Below, in pieces: positions 44,824-53,597 of a stretch of DNA of 64,000 nucleotides. Source of the DNA: SXOA01 sp046593355 (GTDB lineage Bacteria > Planctomycetota > Planctomycetia > Pirellulales > Pirellulaceae). Where the stretch lies: NCBI GenBank assembly GCA_046593355.1, contig JBKJNY010000179.1, positions 1 through 64,000 of the forward strand, written 5' to 3'. The position numbers and the translations under genes were made by a program. Below the pieces are notes generated by a model. The model saw only the letters and a list, made by a program, of their open reading frames with translations, was not told the origin of the DNA and made no database searches. Position 1 is the first letter of the stretch. Each line of letters opens with the position of its first letter.

Positions 44824-46449
44824 ATGAATGCGTCTCGCATTGGACCCTTCGCGCTGGAAGAGAAGCTGGGGGGACCGCAGTCCAGCGTCTACCGGGCCAT
44901 TCATTTGCAGCAGCGGCGGCAGGTGGCGCTCAAGGTCTTTTCGATTCCGCTGGCCGCAAATCAGCTTGTCCGCAATGAATTCTCGGACGAAATGGCCCTG
45001 CTCAAGCGGCTGCAAGTGCCGCAGGCCGTGAAGTGTTTTGGCGGCAACCTGGAAAAGAGCCACGGCTACCTCGCGCTGGAAATTGTCGAGGGGGAAACGC
45101 TCGCGGTAGTCGTCAGCCGTCGCACGCGCCTGGCCTGGGAACAGGCCGTCGATTTCGCCGAGCAGATCACCATCGCTCTGCAAGCCGCCCATGAGTTGGA
45201 ATTGACTCATCACGATCTCGTTCCCGACAAAATTCTCGTCACGGCAGACCAGCGGATCAAGGTTCTCGACTTCCGCCGCGATCGGGCCAAGAATCCGTTC
45301 TGCCACTCTTCGCAGAAACGGACCGAGGACCGCCTGGCGTTTCAAGCCCCCGAGCAGATTCGCGGCGATGCCGCCGGGCCCAAGGCCGACCTCTATGCCC
45401 TCGGCTGCTTGCTGTTCTTCATGCTGACCGGGCGTCCGCCCTTTGAAGGGAGCGCGGAAGAGATTGCTCACAAGCAGCAGCACGAAGTGCCACCGCGGGT
45501 TTCCACGCTGGTTCTCGATTGCTCCATCTGGCTCGACCCGCTCGTCGCCCAGCTTTTGGAAAAAGAGCCAGCCCGGCGGCCCTATTCCGCCGGCGCGGTG
45601 CTGCTTGCCTTGCAAGAGACCAGGAAGCGAAACGCAGCCGGGGGCGGCGTCACGCAGCATGCTCTCGGGGGCCTCAGCTCCCTGAAAATGGATGTGAATA
45701 AGGACGAAGTCCGCCGGCTTGTCGGCCGCAAGGCAGCCGCGGCCGCCGGTCACGAAGTAGCCAGAAATGAAACGCCGCTCTACGAGCGTCCTTGGGTCAT
45801 CGCCACGGCATTGTCGCTGGCGCTGGTCGGACTGCTCTCCGTTCTCACCTGGTCGCTCTGGCCGATGAGCCCCGACAAGATGATTGCCGAGGCGGATCGG
45901 CTGATGGCCTCGGACGACCCGACGCAGCAGCGGGAAGCGGAGTTTGCCTATCTCCGCCCGCTTGTCGATCGCTATCCCGGAACCGAATTTGCCAGCCGGG
46001 CCCAAGAGCATCTCGATGTCATCGAGATGAACCTCGCCGAAAATCGCGTGAAGAAGCTGCACAAGCTCGGCCGCGAGCCCAACATCGAAGCCGCCCGGCT
46101 GTACCTGGAAGCGTCCAAGTTCGAGGAATTCGGCGACCGGGTCACCGCCCTCGACAAGTACCAGAGCATCGTGGACCTGATCAAGCCCGAAGGGGACGAC
46201 CGGCTGTACGTCCTGCTCGCACGGCGGGAGGCGGGCCGACTCAAAAACGACAAGTCCGCCGTCGCGGACGAGCGGGGCAAGTTCATCGACCAAAAACTGG
46301 CCCAAGCGGAGCAGTTGCAAAAGGACGGAAAAGTCTTGGAGGCCCGCAAAATCCTGACCGGCATCGTGTCGCTCTACGGCGATAACGCGGAATATGCCCC
46401 GTTTGTGACCAAGGTCCAGAAACGGCTGGAAGAGCTCTCGAAAAAGTAA
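44824..46449 (+). CDS. Membrane-anchored serine/threonine protein kinase-like protein, probable pseudokinase
   Basis: A 541-residue protein: kinase fold 1-275, a membrane helix about 325-345 (VIATALSLALVGLLSVLTW) and a helical outer domain with TPR character to the end. K37 of VALKVF is kept and so is APEQ. However, the glycine loop reads GGPQSSVY, the catalytic loop HHDLVPDKIL has K136 where the magnesium-binding Asn belongs, and DFG reads DFR (149-151). Catalysis is therefore doubtful. The ATG at 44824 starts at the usual kinase N-terminus. Right after the stop lies a perfect hairpin. Confidence 0.85.
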   Translation: MNASRIGPFALEEKLGGPQSSVYRAIHLQQRRQVALKVFSIPLAANQLVRNEFSDEMALLKRLQVPQAVKCFGGNLEKSHGYLALEIVEGETLAVVVSRRTRLAWEQAVDFAEQITIALQAAHELELTHHDLVPDKILVTADQRIKVLDFRRDRAKNPFCHSSQKRTEDRLAFQAPEQIRGDAAGPKADLYALGCLLFFMLTGRPPFEGSAEEIAHKQQHEVPPRVSTLVLDCSIWLDPLVAQLLEKEPARRPYSAGAVLLALQETRKRNAAGGGVTQHALGGLSSLKMDVNKDEVRRLVGRKAAAAAGHEVARNETPLYERPWVIATALSLALVGLLSVLTWSLWPMSPDKMIAEADRLMASDDPTQQREAEFAYLRPLVDRYPGTEFASRAQEHLDVIEMNLAENRVKKLHKLGREPNIEAARLYLEASKFEEFGDRVTALDKYQSIVDLIKPEGDDRLYVLLARREAGRLKNDKSAVADERGKFIDQKLAQAEQLQKDGKVLEARKILTGIVSLYGDNAEYAPFVTKVQKRLEELSKK

Positions 46450-46512
46450 GTGGGGTAGGCTTCCAGCCTGCCCAGAGAAAACCTAACTGGGCAGGCTGGA
46501 AGCCTACCCCAC
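46450..46512. terminator. Inverted pair of family A repeats, possible terminator
   Basis: Two exact 24-base arms (46450-46473 and 46489-46512) with a 15-base loop, starting at the first base after the kinase TAA. A stem this long would stop RNA polymerase or protect a 3' end, but there is no U-tract, so the terminator role is inferred. Confidence 0.7.
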
Positions 46513-46612
46513 CTCAATTTCTGCTTGACATCCCTCCCGGACTACGCTGCAATAAAGGCTGGTTGAGCCTCATCTTCTTGGGCCCGGCCAGGAACAGAAC
46601 AGGAGAGAAGTT

Positions 46613-48361
46613 ATGAATGCTCGCCCCACGGGTCACGCTATGCGCCCTCGGCAGACACTGCGCCCGCAGCCGCCCCGCGCGTTCACGCTCATCGAGCTGC
46701 TGATCGCGATGACCCTCACGCTGATGCTGGTCTACGCCATCGCCCAGTTTTACGCCTACGTGGGCGAAACCGTCCGCGACGGCCGTGCCCAGATTGAAAT
46801 GGGAGGCCAATTGCGAGCCGCCGTCCAGCGGCTGCAGCAGGATCTGGCGGAGCTCACCGTCCGTGTCGGCGGAAAGGTTGACACGGGGGCCCAGCAAGGA
46901 TACTTGGAGCTTGACGAAGGACGAGCAAGTGATTCGGACATGGATGCTGATTCCATCGCCGATACGTTGCAAGTTGGCGACTTGAACAATGACGGAAAAG
47001 CGGACAGTTCCATGCTCGGTGACTGTGACGACGTCCTCTCGATGACGATCCGCTCCCAAGGCGAACCCTTTGTCGGCCGCCAGTTTACGGGAGTTATCGG
47101 CGGCGTTGCGCAGTACGCAATCATCCAGTCAAATTTGGCCGAGGTGATTTGGTTCACTTCGTATAACGATTTGAACGGCGACGGAGCGTGGCAACCCATT
47201 GAACCGAGATACTTGCTGCGCCGTCAGTTGCTCATCCTTCCGAACCTGACATCGGCACCTGATCCCGCTGATCCCAACGATTTGGTTTTTCCCTACGATA
47301 CGCTCAGACATCCAGGCTCTCCGACTAACCAGCCATTGCCTCCGGGCGAAAATATTTTTCACCACAATGATGTTTCGGCTCACTACGAATTCGATTTGGC
47401 GTCCAACCGAGTTCGCTGGGTGGCAAATTCTCTAGGAGATTTAAGCCGACGTGAAAATCGATTTATTCACATTAACTTTCAGACTCCGGCGAGCAACGGG
47501 ATTATTGCCGCGAACGCAAACCTGCCGAACACGGTGCTAATTCAACCCTTCAATATGCGGCCTCTGGTCGATTCCTCGGGCACCCTGATCAACGACCCTT
47601 TGAACCTGGGATCACTAATCCGGTATAGCCTCCAAAACACTTCGACGGGGGGCCAGTTCCTGGGAGAAGATAAAATGCTCTCGAACGTACTTGCCTTTGA
47701 TGTTCGCGTGTACGACCCATTCGCCGTCCTTCGCGCCGACAATTCAGATATCGCTCAGGCAACGGCCACGCTGGACGACGATGCGCAGGGCGTGCTTTCG
47801 CCTAGCGATCCTGGATATGCCTACGCGGTCGCAAACGGCTTTCCGACTATGGGCAATGGAGCGTTTGTTGATCTTTGGTATACGCGAGGCTTCGCTAACA
47901 TTCCCGCGGCGCAGCGAACGATCATTTTACAAAACTGCAATTCCGCCTATTCTTGGGCTCCCAATGCTCGCAATTTTCCGGGCGGCGCAGTTTGGGATAC
48001 CTGGACGATGGCATACGAGAAAGATGGATTGCCACAAGTGCCGCCTGGCTACATTCCGCGAGTTAACCCGGATATGACTCCCGGCATCGACTGGTTGGTA
48101 GACGGCCTAGATAATTCCCCCAACATAAACGGCGTGGACGATCCGAGTGAAGCGGAAACACAACCGCCGTATCCATCATGGATTGGCAACAACGGCCAAG
48201 ACGACGACGGCCAAAACGGGCCGGATGACTTGGCAGAGACCAGCTACCCTCAACCAGTACCCACCACTCTCCGCGGCATTGAAGTCCGCATCCGCATGTA
48301 CGAGCCGGGGACGCGGCAGACGCGGCAGCAGACCGTGGCGACGGACTTTATTCCCGAGTAG
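46613..48361 (+). CDS. Large type II/IV pseudopilin-like protein (GspJ/PulJ-like N-terminus)
   Basis: A 582-residue protein with an N-terminal methylation motif (RAFTLIELLIAMTLTLML). The residue before the cut is Ala in place of the usual Gly, and the Glu at +5 is present. The helix is followed by a long, mostly beta and Asn/Asp-rich outer part, ending with DGLDNSPNINGVDDPSE and GNNGQDDDGQNGPDD segments that look calcium-binding. It is three times as long as typical GspJ. The middle (about 46900-48200) is more AT-rich than flanking genes. No other secretion genes are adjacent. Confidence 0.82.
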   Translation: MNARPTGHAMRPRQTLRPQPPRAFTLIELLIAMTLTLMLVYAIAQFYAYVGETVRDGRAQIEMGGQLRAAVQRLQQDLAELTVRVGGKVDTGAQQGYLELDEGRASDSDMDADSIADTLQVGDLNNDGKADSSMLGDCDDVLSMTIRSQGEPFVGRQFTGVIGGVAQYAIIQSNLAEVIWFTSYNDLNGDGAWQPIEPRYLLRRQLLILPNLTSAPDPADPNDLVFPYDTLRHPGSPTNQPLPPGENIFHHNDVSAHYEFDLASNRVRWVANSLGDLSRRENRFIHINFQTPASNGIIAANANLPNTVLIQPFNMRPLVDSSGTLINDPLNLGSLIRYSLQNTSTGGQFLGEDKMLSNVLAFDVRVYDPFAVLRADNSDIAQATATLDDDAQGVLSPSDPGYAYAVANGFPTMGNGAFVDLWYTRGFANIPAAQRTIILQNCNSAYSWAPNARNFPGGAVWDTWTMAYEKDGLPQVPPGYIPRVNPDMTPGIDWLVDGLDNSPNINGVDDPSEAETQPPYPSWIGNNGQDDDGQNGPDDLAETSYPQPVPTTLRGIEVRIRMYEPGTRQTRQQTVATDFIPE

Positions 48362-48481
48362 GTAGGCCGTCTTTCCAAGACGTGCCAGGAGTTGACGTGG
48401 CACCGGAGTAAGATCCTTTCGCGAAATGTCGGTTAAGGCGGTGCTGTATGCTCGCCCGACCGTCTTGGAAAGACGGCCTAC
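48362..48481. repeat. Inverted repeat filling a stop-to-start gap
   Basis: Arms of 21 bases (48362-48382 and 48461-48481) that are exact complements; arm word GTAGGCCGTCTTTCCAAGAC. It begins at the first base after the TAG and ends one base before the next ATG (48483). Confidence 0.95.
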
Positions 48482-48482
48482 C

Positions 48483-48908
48483 ATGCACACCATCCGTCTC
48501 CGCGGCCCCTGGGACGTCTACCTTCCCGGCAGCGAGCAGCCGCGGCGAGTGGACATGCCGGCGACGTGGAAAACGCTGCTCACCTTGGCAGGCGATACCC
48601 CCCTCCCCTCCGCTGCCCGCCTGCTCCGTCGCTTTGGTCTGCCGACGGGCATCGTGGCGGGCGACGGTCTGCACCTCGTTCTCGAGTCCGCCGCCGCCTG
48701 CCAGATCGATTTGAACGGCAAGCTGCTGGGGAGCATCGCTCCTTCCCAGCCGTGCAGCTCGTTTGACGTAACGTCGTTATTGAATGCTCGTAATGAGCTG
48801 GTCATCTTGCTGGAATTGCCGCCGCGAGAGAATATGCCGCCGGAATCCAGTTGTCCCGTGAGCGACGTACGGCTGGAGATTACCAGCGATTCAGGGACAC
48901 CAGCCTGA
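48483..48908 (+). CDS. Small protein with glycoside-hydrolase-2-like beta-sandwich fold
   Basis: A 141-residue protein reading like the sugar-binding beta-sandwich of GH2 enzymes (RLRGPWDVYLPG; LESAAACQIDLNGKLLG; FDVTSLLNARNELVILLELP). Catalytic domains are absent, so it is either a stand-alone fold or the remnant of a longer protein. Its start touches one repeat and its last codons and stop (48906-48908) are supplied by another. No signal peptide. Confidence 0.6.
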   Translation: MHTIRLRGPWDVYLPGSEQPRRVDMPATWKTLLTLAGDTPLPSAARLLRRFGLPTGIVAGDGLHLVLESAAACQIDLNGKLLGSIAPSQPCSSFDVTSLLNARNELVILLELPPRENMPPESSCPVSDVRLEITSDSGTPA

Positions 48909-49003
48909 CGCGCAAGCGAAGGACAGCGCTGCATTGCCGCAAACGTTGTACCACCGAACCGGCTAGCCATGCTGTCCTTCGCTGGCGCGTCAGGCTGGTG
49001 TCC
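48895..49003. repeat. Inverted repeat spanning a gene end
   Basis: Arms of 31 bases (48895-48925, 48973-49003) with one mismatch; arm word GACACCAGCCTGACGCGC. The left arm contains the TGA of the 48483 gene; the right arm ends six bases from the accC stop. Confidence 0.93.
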
Positions 49004-49009
49004 GTCGGG

Positions 49010-50365
49010 TTAGTGCGACCCCGGCGGCAAAAAGGTCCGCTCCACGAAACCGGTGTCGACGAGTCCCGCGGCGAAGGTGGCGTGGCTGAGGACTTGCTTG
49101 TGGAAGGGGGCGGTGGTTTTGATGCCAACGACACGCAGCTCATCGAGGGCGCAGATCATGGTGGCGATGGCTTCGGCCCGCGTCGGCTTGTGAACGATGA
49201 GCTTGCCGATCATGGAATCGTAGTACGGCGGCACGGTATAGCCGGCGTGGGCGTGGGAATCGAAGCGGACGCCGAGGCCGCCGGGGACGTAAAGCTGCTT
49301 GATCAGGCCGGGGCAGGGCTGAAAATTCTTCTCGGGATTCTCGGCGTTGATGCGGCACTCGATGGCGGCCCCGCGGGGGACGATTTCTTCCTGCTTGAAC
49401 GGCAGCGGCTCGCCGAAGGCGACGCGGATTTGCGTTTGGATCAGGTCGATGCCGGTGACCATCTCGGTGACGGTGTGCTCCACCTGGATGCGGGCATTGA
49501 CCTCGATGAAGTAGAAGTTGTCCTGCTGGTCGACGATGAATTCCACCGTGCCGGCGTTGGTGTATTTGGCCTCCGTTAGCAATCGCACCGCGGCGTTGCA
49601 CATCTCCACGCGGCGCTCCGGCGACAGGCGGGGAGCGGGGCTTTCTTCAATCAGCTTCTGATGGCGTCGCTGCGTCGAGCATTCGCGCTCATACAGATGA
49701 CAGACGTTGCCGTGCTGATCGGCGATCATCTGCACTTCCACGTGCCGCGGCTTCTCGATGAACTTTTCCAGGTAGACGCCGGCATTGCCGAAGGCTGCTT
49801 GCGCCTCGTTCTTGGCCTGTTGGATAGCGGTCTTGAGCGTCAGCTCGTTGGGGGCCACGCGCATCCCCTTGCCGCCGCCGCCGGCCGTCGCCTTGATGAG
49901 CACCGGAAAGCCGATCTCGCGGGCGATGCGAACGGCTTCAGCCTCATCCTCAATCAGCCCCGCACTGCCGGGGACGACCGGCACTTTGGCGGCGCGGGCC
50001 ATGGACCGAGCGCGGTTCTTGTCGCCGAGCGCGTCCATCGCTTCCGGCGTGGGGCCGATGAAGTCAATCTTGCAACTGCGGCAGACTTCGTTGAAATGCG
50101 AGTTCTCCGCCAGAAAGCCGTAGCCGGGATGGATGGCATCGACGTTGCCGACTTCGGCCGCGCTGATGATCTGGTCGATCTTCAGGTAGCTATGGATGGA
50201 TTTCGGCGGGCCGATGCAAAACGTCTCATCCGCCAAATCGAGATACTGGCTGCCGCGGTCGGCCGTGCTATAGACGGCGACCGTCTCGATGCCGAGCTCC
50301 TTGCAGGCCCGGATGATCCGCAGGGCGATTTCTCCGCGGTTGGCGATGAGGATGCGTTTATACAT
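49010..50365 (-). CDS. accC: Acetyl-CoA carboxylase biotin carboxylase subunit
   Basis: A 451-residue ATP-grasp enzyme that carboxylates biotin on AccB, the first step of fatty-acid synthesis. Visible are the N-terminal domain (RILIANRGEIALRIIRACKE), the glycine-rich ATP loop (KATAGGGGKGMR), ERECSTQRRHQK, and the active site EVNARIQVEH. The ATG at 50365 is the family start; the longer upstream frame runs over repeats. It follows accB after 135 bases filled with three repeat copies. Confidence 0.96.
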   Translation of the reverse strand: MYKRILIANRGEIALRIIRACKELGIETVAVYSTADRGSQYLDLADETFCIGPPKSIHSYLKIDQIISAAEVGNVDAIHPGYGFLAENSHFNEVCRSCKIDFIGPTPEAMDALGDKNRARSMARAAKVPVVPGSAGLIEDEAEAVRIAREIGFPVLIKATAGGGGKGMRVAPNELTLKTAIQQAKNEAQAAFGNAGVYLEKFIEKPRHVEVQMIADQHGNVCHLYERECSTQRRHQKLIEESPAPRLSPERRVEMCNAAVRLLTEAKYTNAGTVEFIVDQQDNFYFIEVNARIQVEHTVTEMVTGIDLIQTQIRVAFGEPLPFKQEEIVPRGAAIECRINAENPEKNFQPCPGLIKQLYVPGGLGVRFDSHAHAGYTVPPYYDSMIGKLIVHKPTRAEAIATMICALDELRVVGIKTTAPFHKQVLSHATFAAGLVDTGFVERTFLPPGSH

Positions 50366-50375
50366 GCGGCTTGTC

Positions 50376-50498
50376 GTAACCCGCTTCAGCGGATTGTCTG
50401 GGTGGCACGCCCACGGCTTTGCGTGGGCGTGTGAAGAGCGAACCCTCGGCGAAGTCAGGAGACCCGCGCCGAACTGTCCGCTCACGGAGTGAGCGGAC
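50376..50498. repeat. Cluster of repeats B (partial), D and C between accB and accC
   Basis: 50376-50392 is a diverged single arm of family B. 50400-50431 is family D, exact inverse of 35569-35600. 50476-50498 is family C, with the core CCGCTCACGGAGTGAGCGG. The last ends two bases from the accB TAG. Confidence 0.88.
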
Positions 50499-50500
50499 TA

Positions 50501-51097
50501 CTAGGACTTCTCCACCTTGAAGAGCGGCTTGTCGAACTCGACGGATTCGCCATCTTCCACGAGGATGGCGATGACGGTGCCGCGGACCTCGGCGGGGATT
50601 TCGTTGAAGACCTTCATGGCTTCGATGACGCAGATGGGGGTGTTCACATCCACCTTGCTGCCGACTTTGACGAACGCTTCGGCTTTGGGATTGGGCCTAG
50701 AATAGTACGTGCCTACCATCGGGCTCTTGATGGTCACCGTGTTGGGGCTGTCCGCGGCTGGCGACTTTCCAACAGGTTCCGCTGAACCAGTGGCGGCTTG
50801 AGGAGCAGCGGGTGGCGGCGGCGGGGCATAAGCGCGGGGTGCTTCCTTCGGGCCGCGGCAGATGCGGATGCGATGGCGGGACTCGCGAAGATCAATCTCC
50901 GAAAGGTCGTGCTCTTTCATCAGCTCGACCAGGCGGCGGATCCGCTGCACTTCGAAGACGCTGTCCTCGGAATCAGGCTTGGTATCGGGTTCGCTCATCG
51001 GTGGTTTCCGTGGCTTTTTGCCTGGCGGCGGAGGTGGAGGGGGAGCCGGCCGACCCGCGGGGGAACGAGGTTTGCCGGATTTGTGAGAGTCGGCCAT
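50501..51097 (-). CDS. accB: Biotin carboxyl carrier protein AccB
   Basis: A 198-residue carrier whose biotin site is K162 in EAMKV, within a normal C-terminal biotinyl domain (about 120-198), preceded by a Pro/Ala linker. The N-terminus carries an unusual Pro-rich extension of about 33 residues (seven prolines in a row). A second ATG at 50998 (MSEPDTK) would give the usual length, so the true start is uncertain. Confidence 0.94.
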   Translation of the reverse strand: MADSHKSGKPRSPAGRPAPPPPPPPGKKPRKPPMSEPDTKPDSEDSVFEVQRIRRLVELMKEHDLSEIDLRESRHRIRICRGPKEAPRAYAPPPPPAAPQAATGSAEPVGKSPAADSPNTVTIKSPMVGTYYSRPNPKAEAFVKVGSKVDVNTPICVIEAMKVFNEIPAEVRGTVIAILVEDGESVEFDKPLFKVEKS

Positions 51098-51130
51098 GGT
51101 TTTTTGGGGGCGAGTGCTTTAGGCAAGATG

Positions 51131-52225
51131 CTAATCGATCACGCACTCTTCCAGCTCTTTCGGCACACTCGTCAGCACTTCGCAGCCGGTGCGGGTGACC
51201 AGCACATCATCCTCAATCCGCACCCCGCCCCAGCCGGGCAGGTAAATACCTGGCTCGACCGTGACGACCATGCCGGCTTTCAGTTTACCCTCCTGATCGC
51301 TGGCCATGCGCGGGGATTCGTGGACGTTGAGGCCAATCCCATGCCCGAGCGAGTGCCCGAACTCCTTGCCAAAGCCAGCCCGCTCAATCGTTCCCCGAGC
51401 GGCGGCATCCACGTCCTTAAGGACCGCGCCGGGCCGAATGCAGTCGATTGCGGCAAGCTGAGCTTTGAGCACAACTCCATACACATTACGGAGTTTGGGC
51501 GAAAGTTTACCGGTCACCAGAACCCGCGTCAAGTCGCTGCAATAGAGCCGGGCCTTGGCTCCCCAGTCGATCAGCACAAACTCGCTATCCCCCAGCCGCA
51601 CATCCTCTTTCGGCCGGCCATGGGGCAAAGCGGATCGCGCTCCCGCCCCGACAATCGCCGGAAAGCTGCCGCAGACTCCGCCGAACAGCCGGATTTGATA
51701 TTCCAGCTCGTCGCCGACTTCCTTCTCGGTCCGGTTCGGCCGCAGCGACGAGCGGATGACGGCAAACGCCTGCTGGGCGACCTTGATGGCGTAGCGAATG
51801 GCCGCGATTTCTTCGCTGTCCTTCACCTCCCGCAATTCTTCCACCAGCCCTTCGGAGGTGCCGAAGGTCGTTTGCTTGCAACCCTCCTTGAGCTTCTCGA
51901 AAAAACTGACCGTCATCGAGCCCGCTTCAATGGCCAGGTTCCCAAGCTTGCTGGAATTGATGAGCTTGGCCAGTTCCTCATGCATCTTCGTCCCCGGCGG
52001 CCGCACTTCCAACTTGAGATCCGGGCACTCCTCCTCAAGCTGCGTCGTGTACCGCATGTCCGTGAGGAGTACTTCGCCATCACGTTTGAGGAGTATGTAG
52101 CTGCTATCCCCCGTGAAGCCGGTGAGATAGGTGACGTTGAACTCATTCGTCACCAGCAGCGCGTTTCCCTTTGCCTTGGCCAGCAGTTTGCGGAGCTTAT
52201 CGCGACGTAGTTCAAAGTCGGGCAT
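51131..52225 (-). CDS. M24 family Xaa-Pro peptidase
   Basis: A 364-residue aminopeptidase P/prolidase-type enzyme. The creatinase-like N-domain covers 1-130. The pita-bread domain supplies the metal ligands: D in LIDWGAK, D in CSDLTR, H in GHSLGHGIGL, E in VEPGIY and E in RIEDDV. It lies 33 bases upstream of accB on the same strand, the synteny known from Firmicutes and others (peptidase, efp, accB, accC), but no efp gene stands between them here. Confidence 0.93.
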   Translation of the reverse strand: MPDFELRRDKLRKLLAKAKGNALLVTNEFNVTYLTGFTGDSSYILLKRDGEVLLTDMRYTTQLEEECPDLKLEVRPPGTKMHEELAKLINSSKLGNLAIEAGSMTVSFFEKLKEGCKQTTFGTSEGLVEELREVKDSEEIAAIRYAIKVAQQAFAVIRSSLRPNRTEKEVGDELEYQIRLFGGVCGSFPAIVGAGARSALPHGRPKEDVRLGDSEFVLIDWGAKARLYCSDLTRVLVTGKLSPKLRNVYGVVLKAQLAAIDCIRPGAVLKDVDAAARGTIERAGFGKEFGHSLGHGIGLNVHESPRMASDQEGKLKAGMVVTVEPGIYLPGWGGVRIEDDVLVTRTGCEVLTSVPKELEECVID

Positions 52226-52260
52226 GATGCTTTTCTAGGCGAGCGGGGATAATACATGGG

Positions 52261-52344
52261 ATGGCCACGAAAAACACAAAGAATCACAAAAAGATACAGC
52301 TTTGAATCTCTCTTTTTGTGACTTTTCGTGTTTTTCGCGGCCAT
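52261..52344. repeat. Imperfect inverted repeat with CACAAAGAATCACAAAAAG words
   Basis: Arms 52261-52294 and 52309-52344 are complementary with a few mismatches. Located between the M24 peptidase start and the stop of the 52357 gene, ending 12 bases before that stop codon. Confidence 0.85.
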
Positions 52345-52356
52345 CCCTCCTCGATA

Positions 52357-53391
52357 TCAGTCCGCCAGTTTGGCCTTCAACTCCTCGACCTGTTTCTTAG
52401 CCGCCTCGAGTTGCTCCTGCGCCTTCTTGAGCTCCTCGCTGCCGGCCTTGGCGTCTTTAAGGACACTCATCGCCGATTCGAGCTCCTTGAGAGCGGAGTC
52501 GGCGCTGTCCTGCAACCCCTTCAAATCATCGGGACGCAGAATCTTGATGCGAGGAACCCTAGCGCCGGCACGTGCGCCGGGAAGCGCGGGAATTCCCGGA
52601 AAGCCCGGCGGAAAAGCCCCTCCGGGAAAGCCGCCAACTTGCAGCCGAATGCCGGCGGGCTGCTTGCTATATTCTTCGTAGAGCTTGTGCGCCTCGGGGT
52701 GCTTGGTCTTGAGCTCGGCGGCGTCCTTGGCTTCGTACTTCTGCGTTGTTTCCTTGCCGTCCTTGGTTTCCGTCACTTCCAGTTTGATACCCTTGGCGGG
52801 GTCGTCATTGATTTTGACTTTCTTGCCGTTCTCCTCGACTTCGATTTCCTTGACGCCGTTGGTGTCCTTGACGGACACCTTCCTGATGTTCCCTCCTGCC
52901 CCGCCGACGACCTGAATCTGAATGTTGCCGCCGCCGACCCGGAAGGGAACATTCCCGCCGGGAAATTGCGCGACTGGCTTGGGGGGACTGAGGATTTCTC
53001 CGGCCCTTTTGGCCAAGATCGCGTCATTGTTTTTCGTCAGCCGCTCCAACGATTCCTTGGCGGCGGCTTTGGTCGCATCTTCGCCTTTCTGGAGATGGTT
53101 TTTCAGGATTTCCAGCGACCGCACAGCCACCTCGCGGCTGACGTGCTGCGTCCCTTTTTCGAGCGCCGGCAACGCGGCCTTGCCAATCTCCGCCAGCCTT
53201 TGCTGCGCCGCCTGTCGCTCGCTGAAGCGGTTGGCATCGAGCTGCTCCATGAGCTTGTCAATTTCCGCAGGAGATGCGGCCTTGGCGTCAGGCGTCTCCG
53301 TTTTAGACTCCGCCTTCGGCTTGTCGTCCTGGCTGACGGCAACGGTGCAAAGAAGCAGAACGCTAAGCAGTGCAAAAAATCTGATCTGCAT
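52357..53391 (-). CDS. Secreted protein with HEAT-like helices and C-terminal coiled coil
   Basis: A 344-residue protein with a signal peptide (about 1-20). Residues 42-125 look like HEAT-type repeats (ERQAAQQRLAEIGKAALPAL; REVAVRSLEILKNHL). A Gly/Val-rich beta region (IQIQVVGGAGGNIRKVSVKD) and a Gly/Pro stretch (FPGGAFPPGFPGIPALPG) follow, and the last 50 residues form a coiled coil. No family is recognised. The ATG at 53391 matches the signal peptide. Confidence 0.7.
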   Translation of the reverse strand: MQIRFFALLSVLLLCTVAVSQDDKPKAESKTETPDAKAASPAEIDKLMEQLDANRFSERQAAQQRLAEIGKAALPALEKGTQHVSREVAVRSLEILKNHLQKGEDATKAAAKESLERLTKNNDAILAKRAGEILSPPKPVAQFPGGNVPFRVGGGNIQIQVVGGAGGNIRKVSVKDTNGVKEIEVEENGKKVKINDDPAKGIKLEVTETKDGKETTQKYEAKDAAELKTKHPEAHKLYEEYSKQPAGIRLQVGGFPGGAFPPGFPGIPALPGARAGARVPRIKILRPDDLKGLQDSADSALKELESAMSVLKDAKAGSEELKKAQEQLEAAKKQVEELKAKLAD

Positions 53392-53573
53392 GGCCAATTC
53401 TCCTGAAACCCCCTCAGGTCTGCACAACAAGTCATTCCTATCGTACACGATGCCGCGTGCGACAAGAATTGTAGCCGGCACACTCCGCATCCCAGCATGT
53501 CCGTTCACAGAGCAAACTCTATCTCTGTGCCTCTGCGCCCCTGTGTGAGCCACTCTGCCGTTTCTTTTTTTCT

Positions 53574-53597
53574 GGGCAGGCTGGAAGCCTACCCCAC
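53574..53597 (-). repeat. Dispersed repeat family A, copy after fumC
   Basis: Exact 24-base unit in reverse orientation. Read on the minus strand it starts at the first base after the fumC TAG. Confidence 0.93.

Noticed and set aside
50366..50485. N-terminal extension of AccC
   Set aside because: The extra 40 residues are encoded by repeat families B and D; the family start is the ATG at 50365.
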